Shown: piece after piece, positions 18,462-28,026 of the stretch
Numbering within the stretch: the first letter of the stretch is position 1
Layout: each line of letters begins with the position of its first letter
From: Lachnospiraceae bacterium 10-1
GTDB lineage: Bacteria > Bacillota > Clostridia > Lachnospirales > Lachnospiraceae
Assembly: GCA_000403495.2 (NCBI GenBank)
Contig: KE159799.1
Location: forward strand, 1,041,940 to 1,105,939
Length of the DNA stretch: 64,000 nt
Direction of reading: 5' to 3'
Translations under genes and position numbers: made by a program
Notes under the pieces: generated by a model
The model's input: only the letters and a program-made list of their open reading frames with translations
What the model was told of the DNA's origin: nothing
Databases searched by the model: none

Positions 18462-19655
18462 TCAATTTCCGCCTTTTTCAATTAAATTTTTTAAAATTAA
18501 GGTGGCCGCTCCTATTGCACTTGCATTTTCACCTAAATGACCATAGCAAACTTTCACTTTCGTTCCTGCATTCCGCATACGGTGTTTTTCTATGGTCTCC
18601 ATTAAATAAGAATGATATATTTCTTTGGATTTTGTAATTCCTCCTGACAAAACAATCATATTAGGATCTAACAAATTAATACTGCCCGCGATTCCTATTC
18701 CCATATACTCCACGGCTTCCCATATGATCTTCTCCGCCTCTTTGTCCCCTTGCTTCATAAATGTAAAGACATCATCAGCCTGTACATTTTCCATATCGGC
18801 TTCCGCCATGCAGTTCCTTTGCCTTAAAATCTTCCGCATTTGCTTTGCTATCGCATTCCCGCTGGATAATGCTTCTAAACATCCTCTGTTTCCACAATCA
18901 CACAAGGGCCCGTCTTTTTCTAATGTAAGGTGGCCAAATTCCCCACTGCTTCCATTATATCCCTGCAGCAGACTGCCTTCTTCCAGAATTGCCGCACCAA
19001 TGCCATATCCCCAGTTAACGCAAAATATATAATTGCAGTCTTTACCTGCGCCAAACCACTTTTCTCCAAGCGCCATCGTCCGATTGGAATTTTCCATTGC
19101 AATGGGCAGATCGAAGTATTCTTTTAACTGCTGCACTACTTTTACATTGTTCCATCCGAAGTCTGCTGAAAATACGTTCACCTGCTTTTGCTCATCCACT
19201 ATTCCTGCAATTCCAACGCCAATTCCTAAAATAGGCTTTCCAATCTCTTCTGCATATTTTATGCATGCGGAAATCATCTTTGCAATACCTTCTATGTACA
19301 CCTGGGGATTTTGAATCTCATCTTCCGACACAATTTCCTGATTTCTTTTTATAATCCTTCCGGCCATATCCATTAAAATAACATTTTTTCGATGCCGCCC
19401 AAGGTCTACCCCTATAATGTAATAAGCATCTTCTATGAATTCCAGCATATCAGGTTTTTTTCCACCTGTAGATTCTCCCTTTCCAATAGACCTCACAAGT
19501 CCCGCCTGTATAAAGTCATCTGTTATTTTCATAATTGTGGGAATACTTAACCCGGTAAGCCGGGCAATCATAGCTCTATTAATAGGACCTTTCGTCCGAA
19601 TCAGTTCAATCACTGCTTCCTTGTTTGCTGTCAACAACATCTGCTTATTTTTCAT
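18462..19655 (-). CDS. ROK-family transcriptional regulator (second of two)
   Basis: A 397-residue paralogue of the previous regulator: winged helix-turn-helix at about 15-55 (PINRAMIARLTGLS), then a ROK domain with GHLTLE and CDCGNRGC zinc ligands. The recognition helix LSIPTIMKITDDF differs from its neighbour only conservatively, so both should read similar operators. AAAGGGG precedes ATG 19655; the open frame extends 135 nt further but has no better site. Its own operon content is only itself; it is separated from comEC by about 100 nt. Confidence 0.92.
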   Translation of the reverse strand: MKNKQMLLTANKEAVIELIRTKGPINRAMIARLTGLSIPTIMKITDDFIQAGLVRSIGKGESTGGKKPDMLEFIEDAYYIIGVDLGRHRKNVILMDMAGRIIKRNQEIVSEDEIQNPQVYIEGIAKMISACIKYAEEIGKPILGIGVGIAGIVDEQKQVNVFSADFGWNNVKVVQQLKEYFDLPIAMENSNRTMALGEKWFGAGKDCNYIFCVNWGYGIGAAILEEGSLLQGYNGSSGEFGHLTLEKDGPLCDCGNRGCLEALSSGNAIAKQMRKILRQRNCMAEADMENVQADDVFTFMKQGDKEAEKIIWEAVEYMGIGIAGSINLLDPNMIVLSGGITKSKEIYHSYLMETIEKHRMRNAGTKVKVCYGHLGENASAIGAATLILKNLIEKGGN

Positions 19656-19756
19656 CTGAACCCCTTTCCTCATTTTCCATTGTCTGGAAACACAAATGAA
19701 GTCATTTTCAGTATACCATACTATAAATAAAAAACAAGATTCCGAAAAAACATTTG

Positions 19757-21985
19757 CTATCCGGCATCCTGATAAAAACTGCTTATCCAAAGCCGCCTTC
19801 CATCTGTCTTTATGGTTACCGCGCCTCTCTCAGGCGTAGAATAAACATGGCTACCAACAGCTTTCAATCTTTCCAGCAGTTCTTTATGAGGATGTCCATA
19901 CTTGTTTTTTTCCCCACAGGATATTACCGATATACCAGGCTGCATCTGCCATAACATATTTTCACTTGTTGAATATTTCGATCCATGATGTGCTACTTTT
20001 AAAAAAGTCATCGGGACTTTGTCCTCGTTATCATAGTGATTTTTCATCCATTCCCATGCCGCCGCTTCTCCCTGCCCTTCCACATCTCCTGTAAGCAGTC
20101 CATTCATTGTGCCATAGGAAAGCAGCAGTACAAGCGAATATTCATTTGCATCTTCTATCATGGCTCCTGCCTGAGGATGCATACAGGTAAGCGCCAGTTC
20201 CCCATCCTTTAGCTGTTGTCCCCTGCCCATATAGGAAACTGTAATCCCGGCAGCGGCAGCTTTCTGTTCCAGCTCAATATAAGCTGGATTTTTTATTTCC
20301 CTGTGAATATCCGGAAGAATCAGGTTTTTAATCCTTATGCCCTCCTCTTCACCGATTTCTATTAATTCTTTAATTCCATTACAGTGATCCTCATCCGGAT
20401 GGGTGATAAAAACTGCCTGCAGGCTTGAAACACCCTGATATTTTAAAAATGGAATTATCCGATACTTTCCCACACTGCCTGCCGAAGAACTTCCCCCATC
20501 AATCAAGTAGTCATTTCCGTTATCATTTGTAATAAAAATACAGTCTCCCTGTCCCACATCCAAAAAAGTAATTTCCATCTCCTTTGAAACTATTTTTTCC
20601 ACAGGACACAAAAGCAATACTGCTGCCGGCAGTATCATACACCACCTGATCAAAGGTTTTGTTTTTTTCCTTACTGCGATCAAAAGAAGTAAAACCAAAA
20701 GATAACATATCATCTTCCATTTTTCCGGTCTCCCAACCGTTAGCAGCAAGCCGGGAAGTCTGTCTCCTAAATGCAGAAATATTTCTATTAAATGAAATAC
20801 ACTTTCAACAAACCATATAAAAGGAACTGCAAGCTGAGGACATATAATCTGAAATAGAATTACACCTATACCTGCCGCCATTAAAAAACTCATCACCGGA
20901 AGAATCAGCAGATTTAAGAAAATAGAATAAACCGGATATTGATAATAAAACCATAAGTAAATCGGCAGCGTAATAATGCTCATCCCTAATCCGCCGGTAG
21001 CTGCCCTTATCATAAAATTCCTGCCTTTCACCGCCTCTGTTAATAGCGGCATTAACAGGGCAATTCCAAGCACACAGCCAAAAGAAAATACAAAACCGCT
21101 GTGAAAAAGATAGCGCGGCTGCCGGAAAAGAAGAAGCACCGCAACAACTGCCAGAGCTGTCAGCATATCATAAGTTCGTTCTAAAATAACAGCCGCCATA
21201 TGAATTACAAACATAAAAACAGCCCTGAGCGCCGACACCGAAAAGCCTGTCATCACGCCATAAAGAAGCATAACTATGGCAGAAATCCCTGCTGATATTT
21301 TCATGGGAATGCCGCATTTTCTAAGAAGTTTATAAAGTCCCATTCCCAGTACGGAAACATGCAGTCCTGATATTGCAAGTATATGAGCGACACCATTTCT
21401 CTGATAAAGGGCCTTTAAGTCCTTATCAAGACTGCCCTTTTCTCCCAGCAGAATTGTCTGCATGAGGGAAGCTGTTTCCTCATCAAACCCTTCTTTAATT
21501 TTTTCCGCAAAAAATACACGCAGTTTATACATTGCATTGGTAAATTTATTATATGTAGCTGTTTTTGCTTTAATTTCCGCCTGATTTATGCGATATGAAA
21601 TTCCAGAAATCTGATAATAAGAATAGGCATCGAATTGTCCCGGGTTTGATGCCCGCTCAAAACAGGATAACTTTCCCTCAAGCCTTACCCAGCTTCCTAT
21701 TTGGGCGTCTGGCTGGTCTGCTTTAAGATAGCATATGACTTTTTCTCCAGGGGGACCTGTGTTTTCTTCCCTGCCATCTGTGCTGTCCTTTAAATCGAGA
21801 TATAGGACTAAGGCCGGACCTTTCGTCTGCATTACTGTTTCTTTTTTATATACTTTCCCCGTTACAGTTACTTTCTTTCCCTGATATGCACTGTAATCTA
21901 TATAGGGGGCATCCACCAGATTTACATAAATGCATAAAAGCAATACCACTGCCAGACACCCCAGCCCCAATGGGCGTTTTATCAT
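19757..21985 (-). CDS. comEC: DNA internalization channel protein ComEC/Rec2
   Basis: Forms the membrane channel for single-stranded DNA uptake in transformation. The 742-residue protein is full length: an OB-like extracytoplasmic region (about 30-190, DUF4131), the polytopic Competence domain (about 195-460, with HILAISGLHVS at 201-211), and a C-terminal metallo-beta-lactamase domain with FLDVGQGDC (474-482), HPDEDH (529-534) and AHHGSKYS (665-672). All expected metal ligands look intact, so an active nuclease is plausible. Last gene of the comEA-TCS-gerMN-comEC cluster. Confidence 0.93.
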   Translation of the reverse strand: MIKRPLGLGCLAVVLLLCIYVNLVDAPYIDYSAYQGKKVTVTGKVYKKETVMQTKGPALVLYLDLKDSTDGREENTGPPGEKVICYLKADQPDAQIGSWVRLEGKLSCFERASNPGQFDAYSYYQISGISYRINQAEIKAKTATYNKFTNAMYKLRVFFAEKIKEGFDEETASLMQTILLGEKGSLDKDLKALYQRNGVAHILAISGLHVSVLGMGLYKLLRKCGIPMKISAGISAIVMLLYGVMTGFSVSALRAVFMFVIHMAAVILERTYDMLTALAVVAVLLLFRQPRYLFHSGFVFSFGCVLGIALLMPLLTEAVKGRNFMIRAATGGLGMSIITLPIYLWFYYQYPVYSIFLNLLILPVMSFLMAAGIGVILFQIICPQLAVPFIWFVESVFHLIEIFLHLGDRLPGLLLTVGRPEKWKMICYLLVLLLLIAVRKKTKPLIRWCMILPAAVLLLCPVEKIVSKEMEITFLDVGQGDCIFITNDNGNDYLIDGGSSSAGSVGKYRIIPFLKYQGVSSLQAVFITHPDEDHCNGIKELIEIGEEEGIRIKNLILPDIHREIKNPAYIELEQKAAAAGITVSYMGRGQQLKDGELALTCMHPQAGAMIEDANEYSLVLLLSYGTMNGLLTGDVEGQGEAAAWEWMKNHYDNEDKVPMTFLKVAHHGSKYSTSENMLWQMQPGISVISCGEKNKYGHPHKELLERLKAVGSHVYSTPERGAVTIKTDGRRLWISSFYQDAG

Positions 21986-22022
21986 ACTTTTGCATCCTTT
22001 CTTTCATTTAATGGCTTATTGA

Positions 22023-22949
22023 TTACTCTACAAGTTCAAGGTTTCTTTCAAAAACAGTAGACAGACTTGTATTTTCCCTATAGGTTACATTAATATTGCC
22101 GTTAATGGATATCTGCACTTTGTTCACATTTGAAAGCTCCACCAGCGAATTGGTAATTGAATAAATTGTCACGTCAGATGTCACATTATAAATTTGTGTC
22201 AGAAAAGTATTATCCAGATCCACATAGCAGATTCCATCCTTAACATTGACACTGATAATCTTGGTATTAGGATTTATGGTGGGATACACCTTTTCGTTTT
22301 CAAGAGCTCCTAAGATCAATTGCTCCACGATCAGCCTTTCCGTAGAAATATTGCTGTTATAAACAACAGACCGGGTTATCTTTTTAAGGCCGTCTCCTGT
22401 TTCGTTCGCCAGATACAAAGGAAGTTTTACTCTTTCATAGGTATTAATCTCATCTCCCGCATTGTCAATAAACAGATCCGCGCTCATAAATCCAAGCACT
22501 GTCCCTGATGCATCCGTAAGAGGTTCTGATTTGATCTGGAAAGAAACATAGGAAACACCTTCAACCTGTGTCACAGTCCTTACAATCGCCGCTCTTATCA
22601 AAACCTCTGTTGTAACAGGAAGCTGCTTGTAAGTTTCATCAAAGCTTAAAGTAAGCTGGCCTTCCGCCAAAACACTTTTCAACAAAGTTACATTACCGGA
22701 TATAGGCGCTTTATATTCCAGTCTTTCCGGAATCACCGACATCTGCAATAAAAGCTCATCTATTAAATCCAATGTGTCTGTTGTCTGCGTTGCAAATTCT
22801 TTAGAGAAAATTGCCGTCTCTTCACTGTTCACATAATACACTTTATAAGTCTGTGCCTCCACGCTTTCCTTAGAACGTCCGCAGGCGCAGAATAAAATCA
22901 TCAGGAATATAATTGTTAATAAATATTTTCCTTTTTTTCTCAGAACCAT
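22023..22949 (-). CDS. GerMN-domain lipoprotein
   Basis: A membrane-anchored extracytoplasmic protein of 308 residues. A short signal with a lipobox-like end, FCAC (C23), is followed by two GerMN/sporulation-germination domains (about 35-150 and 170-300). GerMN domains occur in GerM and in the LpqB lipoprotein that modulates the MtrB sensor kinase. Its place directly after a sensor kinase gene therefore suggests a role in signal input to that kinase. AAGGAG precedes ATG 22949. Function is inferred from family and context only. Confidence 0.82.
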   Translation of the reverse strand: MVLRKKGKYLLTIIFLMILFCACGRSKESVEAQTYKVYYVNSEETAIFSKEFATQTTDTLDLIDELLLQMSVIPERLEYKAPISGNVTLLKSVLAEGQLTLSFDETYKQLPVTTEVLIRAAIVRTVTQVEGVSYVSFQIKSEPLTDASGTVLGFMSADLFIDNAGDEINTYERVKLPLYLANETGDGLKKITRSVVYNSNISTERLIVEQLILGALENEKVYPTINPNTKIISVNVKDGICYVDLDNTFLTQIYNVTSDVTIYSITNSLVELSNVNKVQISINGNINVTYRENTSLSTVFERNLELVE

Positions 22950-22981
22950 TTCCGCTCCTTTTATATGATAAACCATGCACT

Positions 22982-24478
22982 TTATACCAATGATCTGGTA
23001 AGCGGGATCTTTACAATAAATACTGTGCCTTCTCCTAAAACACTTTTAACTTTAATGGATCCCCGATGAAGCAATATTGCATTTCTTGTAATTGCAAGTC
23101 CCAAACCGGTACCGCCTATTTCTCTGGAATGGGATTTATCCACCCTGTAAAACCGCTCATAAATTCGTCCAAGCGCATCTTCCGGTATCCCTATGCCCGT
23201 ATCTTCCACCTGTATGGTAAAAAACTGATGATCCGCATCTAACGTAACCTCAACGGTTCCCTGTTCTCTGTTATATTTTATGGCATTTTCAACCAGATTC
23301 GTTAAAATTAATGTGATTTTTACCTCATCTACCTCGGCAAGAATCCCCCTCTTGCTAATCAAGGTCACTTCCACATTATTTTTTCTTGCAATCGGTCTGA
23401 GTCTTTTTAATATAATCTCTGCAAGATTGTTAATATCCACCACACTAATGTTAAGCTTCGCCACAGATTTATCCAGCTTCACCAGTGCCAGCAGGTCATT
23501 AATAATCTTATCTTCCCTCTCAATTTCGGCTGCAATATCTACCATAAATTCACGGTATAATTCAGCAGGAACATCTTTTTGTACCAAAAGGGAATCCGCC
23601 AGAACCTTAACAGATGTTATAGGCGTTTTCAACTCATGGGATACATTAGCTACGAATTCCTGTCTGGAATCATCCAGTGCCTTCATTCTTTCAAACAAAC
23701 TGTTAAAGGCATCCACAATATGTTCTGTTTCCAGATAGTCAGGAACGGAAATCGGATCATTGGTATAGCCTTCCTTAACTTCATTGATGGCTTTAAAAAT
23801 ACGGTCAAAGGGACGGATGAGAATCTGCGCCAGAACCAGTGCAATGGCAAAAATACAGATCACCATAATAATCTCTACAATATGTGCCTTTCGATTTAAA
23901 ATATCCATAGTTGTTACGATAATATCCGTTGAGACGCTTGTGAGCATAACTCCCCTGACAACTTCCATACTTTCCGGCTTATCTTTATCTCCCTCAGCAT
24001 TAACAAATGATATGGTTTCTACAATCGGTATGGTAATTTCAATAAACCCGTTTACCGAATCATGGTTCACCGAGTTTGTTCCCTTCATACAGCGAACCAC
24101 TTCCTCTGAAATAATTGTTTTTCCCTCACTAATTCCATAAGTATCCTTAACCACCTTTAGCGACTCGTTAACAATAAGGATACGTCCGTTATACAGATTT
24201 GAAATCTGCTCCAGCTCCGCATTGATAACCTCTGAAGAAGGGTCCTGTAAATAATTGTATGTAATCAGGTGATTTGCGATAATTCTAAGCTGTGTCTGCA
24301 CATCTAAAGTCCGCACGTCAATAGCACGTCTCTCGTAATTTTCCAGTATGCCCACACGCATAAAGATACTGGGAATCATTCCCATAAGAAAGATAATGAT
24401 AAACAGGCGCATTTTAAGACTGCGCCATATTTTTAAATTTTTCAGAAATGCTTTTATACTACCAGCCATAAACGGCAC
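22982..24478 (-). CDS. Sensor histidine kinase (WalK/PhoR-like)
   Basis: A 498-residue membrane kinase. Membrane segments lie at about 24-44 and 201-221, enclosing an extracytoplasmic sensor region of about 155 residues. HAMP follows (about 222-275), then HisKA with H281 in NVSHELKTP, and a complete ATPase domain with N, DTGIGIP and GTGLGLAI boxes. A GTG at 24478 and an ATG at 24469 are both possible starts; AAAGG lies between them and the upstream stop. It pairs with the regulator 25 nt upstream. Confidence 0.92.
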   Translation of the reverse strand: MPFMAGSIKAFLKNLKIWRSLKMRLFIIIFLMGMIPSIFMRVGILENYERRAIDVRTLDVQTQLRIIANHLITYNYLQDPSSEVINAELEQISNLYNGRILIVNESLKVVKDTYGISEGKTIISEEVVRCMKGTNSVNHDSVNGFIEITIPIVETISFVNAEGDKDKPESMEVVRGVMLTSVSTDIIVTTMDILNRKAHIVEIIMVICIFAIALVLAQILIRPFDRIFKAINEVKEGYTNDPISVPDYLETEHIVDAFNSLFERMKALDDSRQEFVANVSHELKTPITSVKVLADSLLVQKDVPAELYREFMVDIAAEIEREDKIINDLLALVKLDKSVAKLNISVVDINNLAEIILKRLRPIARKNNVEVTLISKRGILAEVDEVKITLILTNLVENAIKYNREQGTVEVTLDADHQFFTIQVEDTGIGIPEDALGRIYERFYRVDKSHSREIGGTGLGLAITRNAILLHRGSIKVKSVLGEGTVFIVKIPLTRSLV

Positions 24479-24503
24479 TGCCTTTCAATTCTGCTTTTAG
24501 GCA

Positions 24504-25184
24504 CTACGCAAAGTAGTAGCCTACGCCCCACTTTGTATGAACATATTTAGGTTCGGAAGGATTTGATTCAATCTTTTCCCTCAGCCTCCGAATATGTACA
24601 TCCACTGTACGCACATCACCCGGATAACTGCTTCCCCATACCAGTTTCAACAAGTTTTCCCTGCTGTATACCTTGTTTGCATTTACAACAAGAAGTTCCA
24701 AAAGTTCAAACTCCTTTGCAGTAAGGTTAATTTCTCTGCCTGAAATATAAACTCTTCTTCCCTCACAATCAAGTTTCATATCTCCGCTTTCAATTACCTT
24801 ATCCGCTTCCTTAGGTTTAGGTGAAGTGCGCCTGATAATCGCCTTAATTCTGGCTTTCACTTCCAAAATATTAAATGGCTTGGTAATATAATCATCAGCC
24901 CCATACTCAAGGCCTAAAATCTTGTCCATATCTTCGCCCTTAGCAGTCAGCATAACAACAGGAACACTGGAAAATTCCCTGATATGCTGACAGACCTCAA
25001 AACCGGTGAGCTTAGGAAGCATTACGTCAAGAAGTATGATATCGTACTCCTTGTTCCTTATCATCTCCAAAGCTTCTTCCCCGTCATAGGCACAGTCTAC
25101 TTCCATTCCATCCTGTTCAAGGCTGAAACGAATTCCCTTCACAATTAATTTCTCATCATCCACTACCAGAACTTTTTTCGCCAT
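24504..25184 (-). CDS. OmpR-family response regulator
   Basis: A 226-residue regulator. The receiver domain has the acidic pair in VVDDE, phospho-acceptor D53 (LLDVMLP) and K102 region (TKPF), and the C-terminal 100 residues form an OmpR/PhoB winged helix (DVHIRRLREKIE). ATG 25184 is preferred because GGGGAG lies 5 nt upstream; that site is inside a 4-codon in-frame extension. Lies between comEA and its kinase, so it may control competence genes. Confidence 0.92.
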   Translation of the reverse strand: MAKKVLVVDDEKLIVKGIRFSLEQDGMEVDCAYDGEEALEMIRNKEYDIILLDVMLPKLTGFEVCQHIREFSSVPVVMLTAKGEDMDKILGLEYGADDYITKPFNILEVKARIKAIIRRTSPKPKEADKVIESGDMKLDCEGRRVYISGREINLTAKEFELLELLVVNANKVYSRENLLKLVWGSSYPGDVRTVDVHIRRLREKIESNPSEPKYVHTKWGVGYYFA

Positions 25185-25202
25185 TTTACTCCCCATTCAT
25201 AA

Positions 25203-25853
25203 CTATACCGTAATGCTGTCTTTTATTTTTTGAAACAGCCCATCCTTGATTCCATCCACATTCATGATGTCCTCTATCTTTTGAAATCTTCCGTTCTTTT
25301 CCCTGTAAGCAATGATACTCTTTGCCCTGGTGCTTCCCACGCCTGAAAGCGTGCACAAGAGTTCCTCCCCTGCCGTATTAATATTTACCAGCGTGCTTTC
25401 CGCCTGTAGAGTAGTTTCACTCATCCCCTGCCAGCCTCCGGCTCCACTTGCTCCGGCGGTCTCTTCCATTGTAGGCACATAAAGCTTCATGCCATCTGTA
25501 AGACGGTCTGCCTGATTCAAATAATCCTGATCTGCTTCTTCTGTAAATCCACCGGCCTTTTGGATGGCCTGATAAATCCTGCTTTCCTCTTCCAATATGT
25601 AAATTCCCGGGTTTTGAACTGCGCCGCAAATATGTACCACATAAGTCTCTTTTACAGGCGCATTCTTCGGATACTCTTCCTCCATCTGCCGTCCATCTGC
25701 CGCTTCTTCTACTTCCATACAGGCCTCCCCGCCTGCAGGAAGAAGCAGTAATTCCTCCATCGGTTCTTTGCTCTCACAGCCTGAAAATAAACAGCCTGCC
25801 AATAGAAAAATTCCTGCTGCTACTTGTATTTTCATATTCATCGTTACATCCAT
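25203..25853 (-). CDS. comEA: ComEA-like DNA-binding lipoprotein
   Basis: Surface receptor for double-stranded DNA in transformation. The 216-residue product has an N-terminal signal ending in LFSGC, a SLBB-type region (VHICGAVQNPG), and a C-terminal helix-hairpin-helix pair (NINTAGEELLCTLSGVG ... SIIAYREKNGRF) that binds DNA. Most ComEA proteins use a plain membrane anchor; here a lipobox is visible. AGGAAAGGA precedes ATG 25853; ATG 25841 is an alternative. First gene of a five-gene cluster that ends with comEC. Confidence 0.88.
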   Translation of the reverse strand: MDVTMNMKIQVAAGIFLLAGCLFSGCESKEPMEELLLLPAGGEACMEVEEAADGRQMEEEYPKNAPVKETYVVHICGAVQNPGIYILEEESRIYQAIQKAGGFTEEADQDYLNQADRLTDGMKLYVPTMEETAGASGAGGWQGMSETTLQAESTLVNINTAGEELLCTLSGVGSTRAKSIIAYREKNGRFQKIEDIMNVDGIKDGLFQKIKDSITV

Positions 25854-25988
25854 TCCTTTCCTGCATGAGCCCCATAAAACAGACTCAATTCCATTTGCAG
25901 ACAAGAAAGCCCCTTATAACGATTCCTTATCATTGTAAAATAAATTCCGGTGCTTGACAAGCCAAAACTTCTATGATTTTTTCCTGTT

Positions 25989-26420
25989 TTATTCCCATTT
26001 AAAAATAACAATTCCTGCAATTGCTACCACCATGCCGATTACTTTCCGCCATTCTAAAGGCTGCTTTTCTACTCCAAACCATCCCAAAATTTCTATTACA
26101 TAGGCTACAATCAACTGGGCAATCACAATTAACATGACTGCTCTGGCAGGCCCTAACATATCCATGCTTCTTATTACGGTATAAGTAATGAAAGCTCCGA
26201 TAGCTCCTCCCAAAAGCATATACTTTGGCTCCACTTTAAATAATGCCGAAAAAGAAGTCCGGTCTGCAAACAGCCATGCCGCCAGACAAACCAAAAGCGC
26301 AGTAAGCTGCACAAATGCATTTGCCACCCAAATACTTGACGACTTTGTAACCTGTGTATTAAATACTCCCTGTACACTCATTAATGCACCTGAAAGCAGC
26401 GCAATAAAAAATCCAATCAT
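25989..26420 (-). CDS. DMT-superfamily transporter, YdcZ/DUF606 type
   Basis: A 143-residue integral membrane protein with four or five hydrophobic segments, matching the short DUF606 (YdcZ) half-size members of the drug/metabolite transporter superfamily, which usually act as pairs or dimers. No second half is encoded next to it. AGGAGG lies 5 nt before the ATG. Substrate unknown. Confidence 0.8.
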   Translation of the reverse strand: MIGFFIALLSGALMSVQGVFNTQVTKSSSIWVANAFVQLTALLVCLAAWLFADRTSFSALFKVEPKYMLLGGAIGAFITYTVIRSMDMLGPARAVMLIVIAQLIVAYVIEILGWFGVEKQPLEWRKVIGMVVAIAGIVIFKWE

Positions 26421-26485
26421 ACATGCCTCCTGAAATTACATTTCTAAATTCAGCATACCCATATGATTGGAAATTTATTCAACTT

Positions 26486-28012
26486 CTATTCTTCCTCAAA
26501 ATCTTCTTCCGTATATTCCTCTTCTTCCGGTTCTAAATCCGGCTCAACAAGATATTCTTCCTCATAAATTTCTCCTGTCACCTGTTCCATGATCTGCTCT
26601 GACAATTTTTTTAGCTTTTCGTTGGCATCTGCCCCATTCCATACCTCTGAAAACAATACCTCAAGCTGTACCCAGAAGTTACTGGTTTCTATCATCTTGG
26701 GCATGGAGATAGATTTCTCATACTCTGCTGCAAACATGGCAAGGGCTTCATAACCATACTCCACATTCTTTGCTGCCGAAACCTTTCCACCCCTTGCATA
26801 TAAAATATCACTATACCGGGTAGTCAAAAATCTTGCAAAATCATTGGCTGTCTCTTTATTTGCAGAGTATCCGTTTACAACAACACAGCTGGTCATGGAA
26901 AGAGATCTGCTGGGCTTTCCTTCGTCAATATCAGGCACAAGGGCAATCCCGTAGTCGTAAGCCATAAGTCCGTCCGACTTTGCATCCTCCAGTTTAAATA
27001 CTGCATCTGTTGTTGCTATGGTAAATACAGTTTTTCCTGCCATAAATTCATCTAATATGGCCTCATAGTCAATCTCACTGGTATCTATGGAAAAGAATTG
27101 GTTCAATTCCTGATACACCCGCAGACTTTCAATGGTTTCCAGATTGTAAATATCTATCTGTCCGGTATTCCAGCCGGCTTCTCCGCCCATCTTTAAGGTA
27201 TTGCCAACAAAAAAGTAGTTATAAAAAATATCTGTAACATCCCATTTAAACACACCTTCCACCTGTTCAGGTGCATCATATTCATCTGCAAAGGTTTCAA
27301 TATCTTTAATCGTAGCCGGAAGAATTTCCTTTATTCTGGCCTCAACCTGCTCCTTTGTAAACCGCTCACCTTCCATTCCTGCTTCTTCAGATTCCGTACT
27401 GCTTTCCCCTGATTGTCCCTCTTCTGAGTCAGGCGGCGTTTCTTCCACCTGAGCCTGGGCTTCTTCTCCCTCTGCCAGATCGGCCTCCGCTTCCAACTGG
27501 CTCTTAGCCATATCTTCCAGATAAGTTCTATTATACAAAAGGCCGCTTGTTTCAAAATAAAAAGGATAGCCTATTACTTTATCTTTATAGGTTGCAGCCT
27601 GCAGGCCGGTTTTCAAATAAGCTTCCTCCATAGAACCTTCACCGGAAAATGCCACTTCACTGGCAAGTCCTGCAAGATATGCTTTTTCTAAAGAATCATG
27701 TCCCAATATATAAAGATCCGGTGTATTTGATTCCAATGACGCCTGATTAATCCCTTCTAAATATTCAAGAGCCGGCTGTAAAACCGGTACAATCCTCACA
27801 TCATGATCTTCATTATAGGCTACTGCTGCTCCGGTCAAATAAGAGGTAAGCATTTCATCCGTATACCACAGATAAAGGGTTTCCTTCCCACCAGTAAAAA
27901 CAGTCTCCTCCTGCTTTTCACTTATGGCCAGTCCTGATCTGGCAATTCCAAAAACTGCGGCCGCTGCTATCGCAATAATTCCTGCTGCTTTCAGTCGTTT
28001 TTTCAGACTCAT
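26486..28012 (-). CDS. Orphan MalE-like solute-binding protein with acidic insert
   Basis: A 508-residue extracytoplasmic protein of the family 1 (MalE-like) binding fold. The N-terminal segment (about 9-30) is a signal or signal anchor without a lipobox cysteine. An acidic, Gln/Ser/Glu-rich insert at about 172-220 interrupts the domain, and the last 25 residues are almost all Glu, Asp and Tyr. No permease or ATPase gene is nearby. It lies 14 nt downstream of argD on the same strand and may be co-transcribed with the arginine genes. Whether it feeds a remote transporter or has another role is unclear. Confidence 0.8.
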   Translation of the reverse strand: MSLKKRLKAAGIIAIAAAAVFGIARSGLAISEKQEETVFTGGKETLYLWYTDEMLTSYLTGAAVAYNEDHDVRIVPVLQPALEYLEGINQASLESNTPDLYILGHDSLEKAYLAGLASEVAFSGEGSMEEAYLKTGLQAATYKDKVIGYPFYFETSGLLYNRTYLEDMAKSQLEAEADLAEGEEAQAQVEETPPDSEEGQSGESSTESEEAGMEGERFTKEQVEARIKEILPATIKDIETFADEYDAPEQVEGVFKWDVTDIFYNYFFVGNTLKMGGEAGWNTGQIDIYNLETIESLRVYQELNQFFSIDTSEIDYEAILDEFMAGKTVFTIATTDAVFKLEDAKSDGLMAYDYGIALVPDIDEGKPSRSLSMTSCVVVNGYSANKETANDFARFLTTRYSDILYARGGKVSAAKNVEYGYEALAMFAAEYEKSISMPKMIETSNFWVQLEVLFSEVWNGADANEKLKKLSEQIMEQVTGEIYEEEYLVEPDLEPEEEEYTEEDFEEE

Positions 28013-28026
28013 TCTTCACTCCATTT

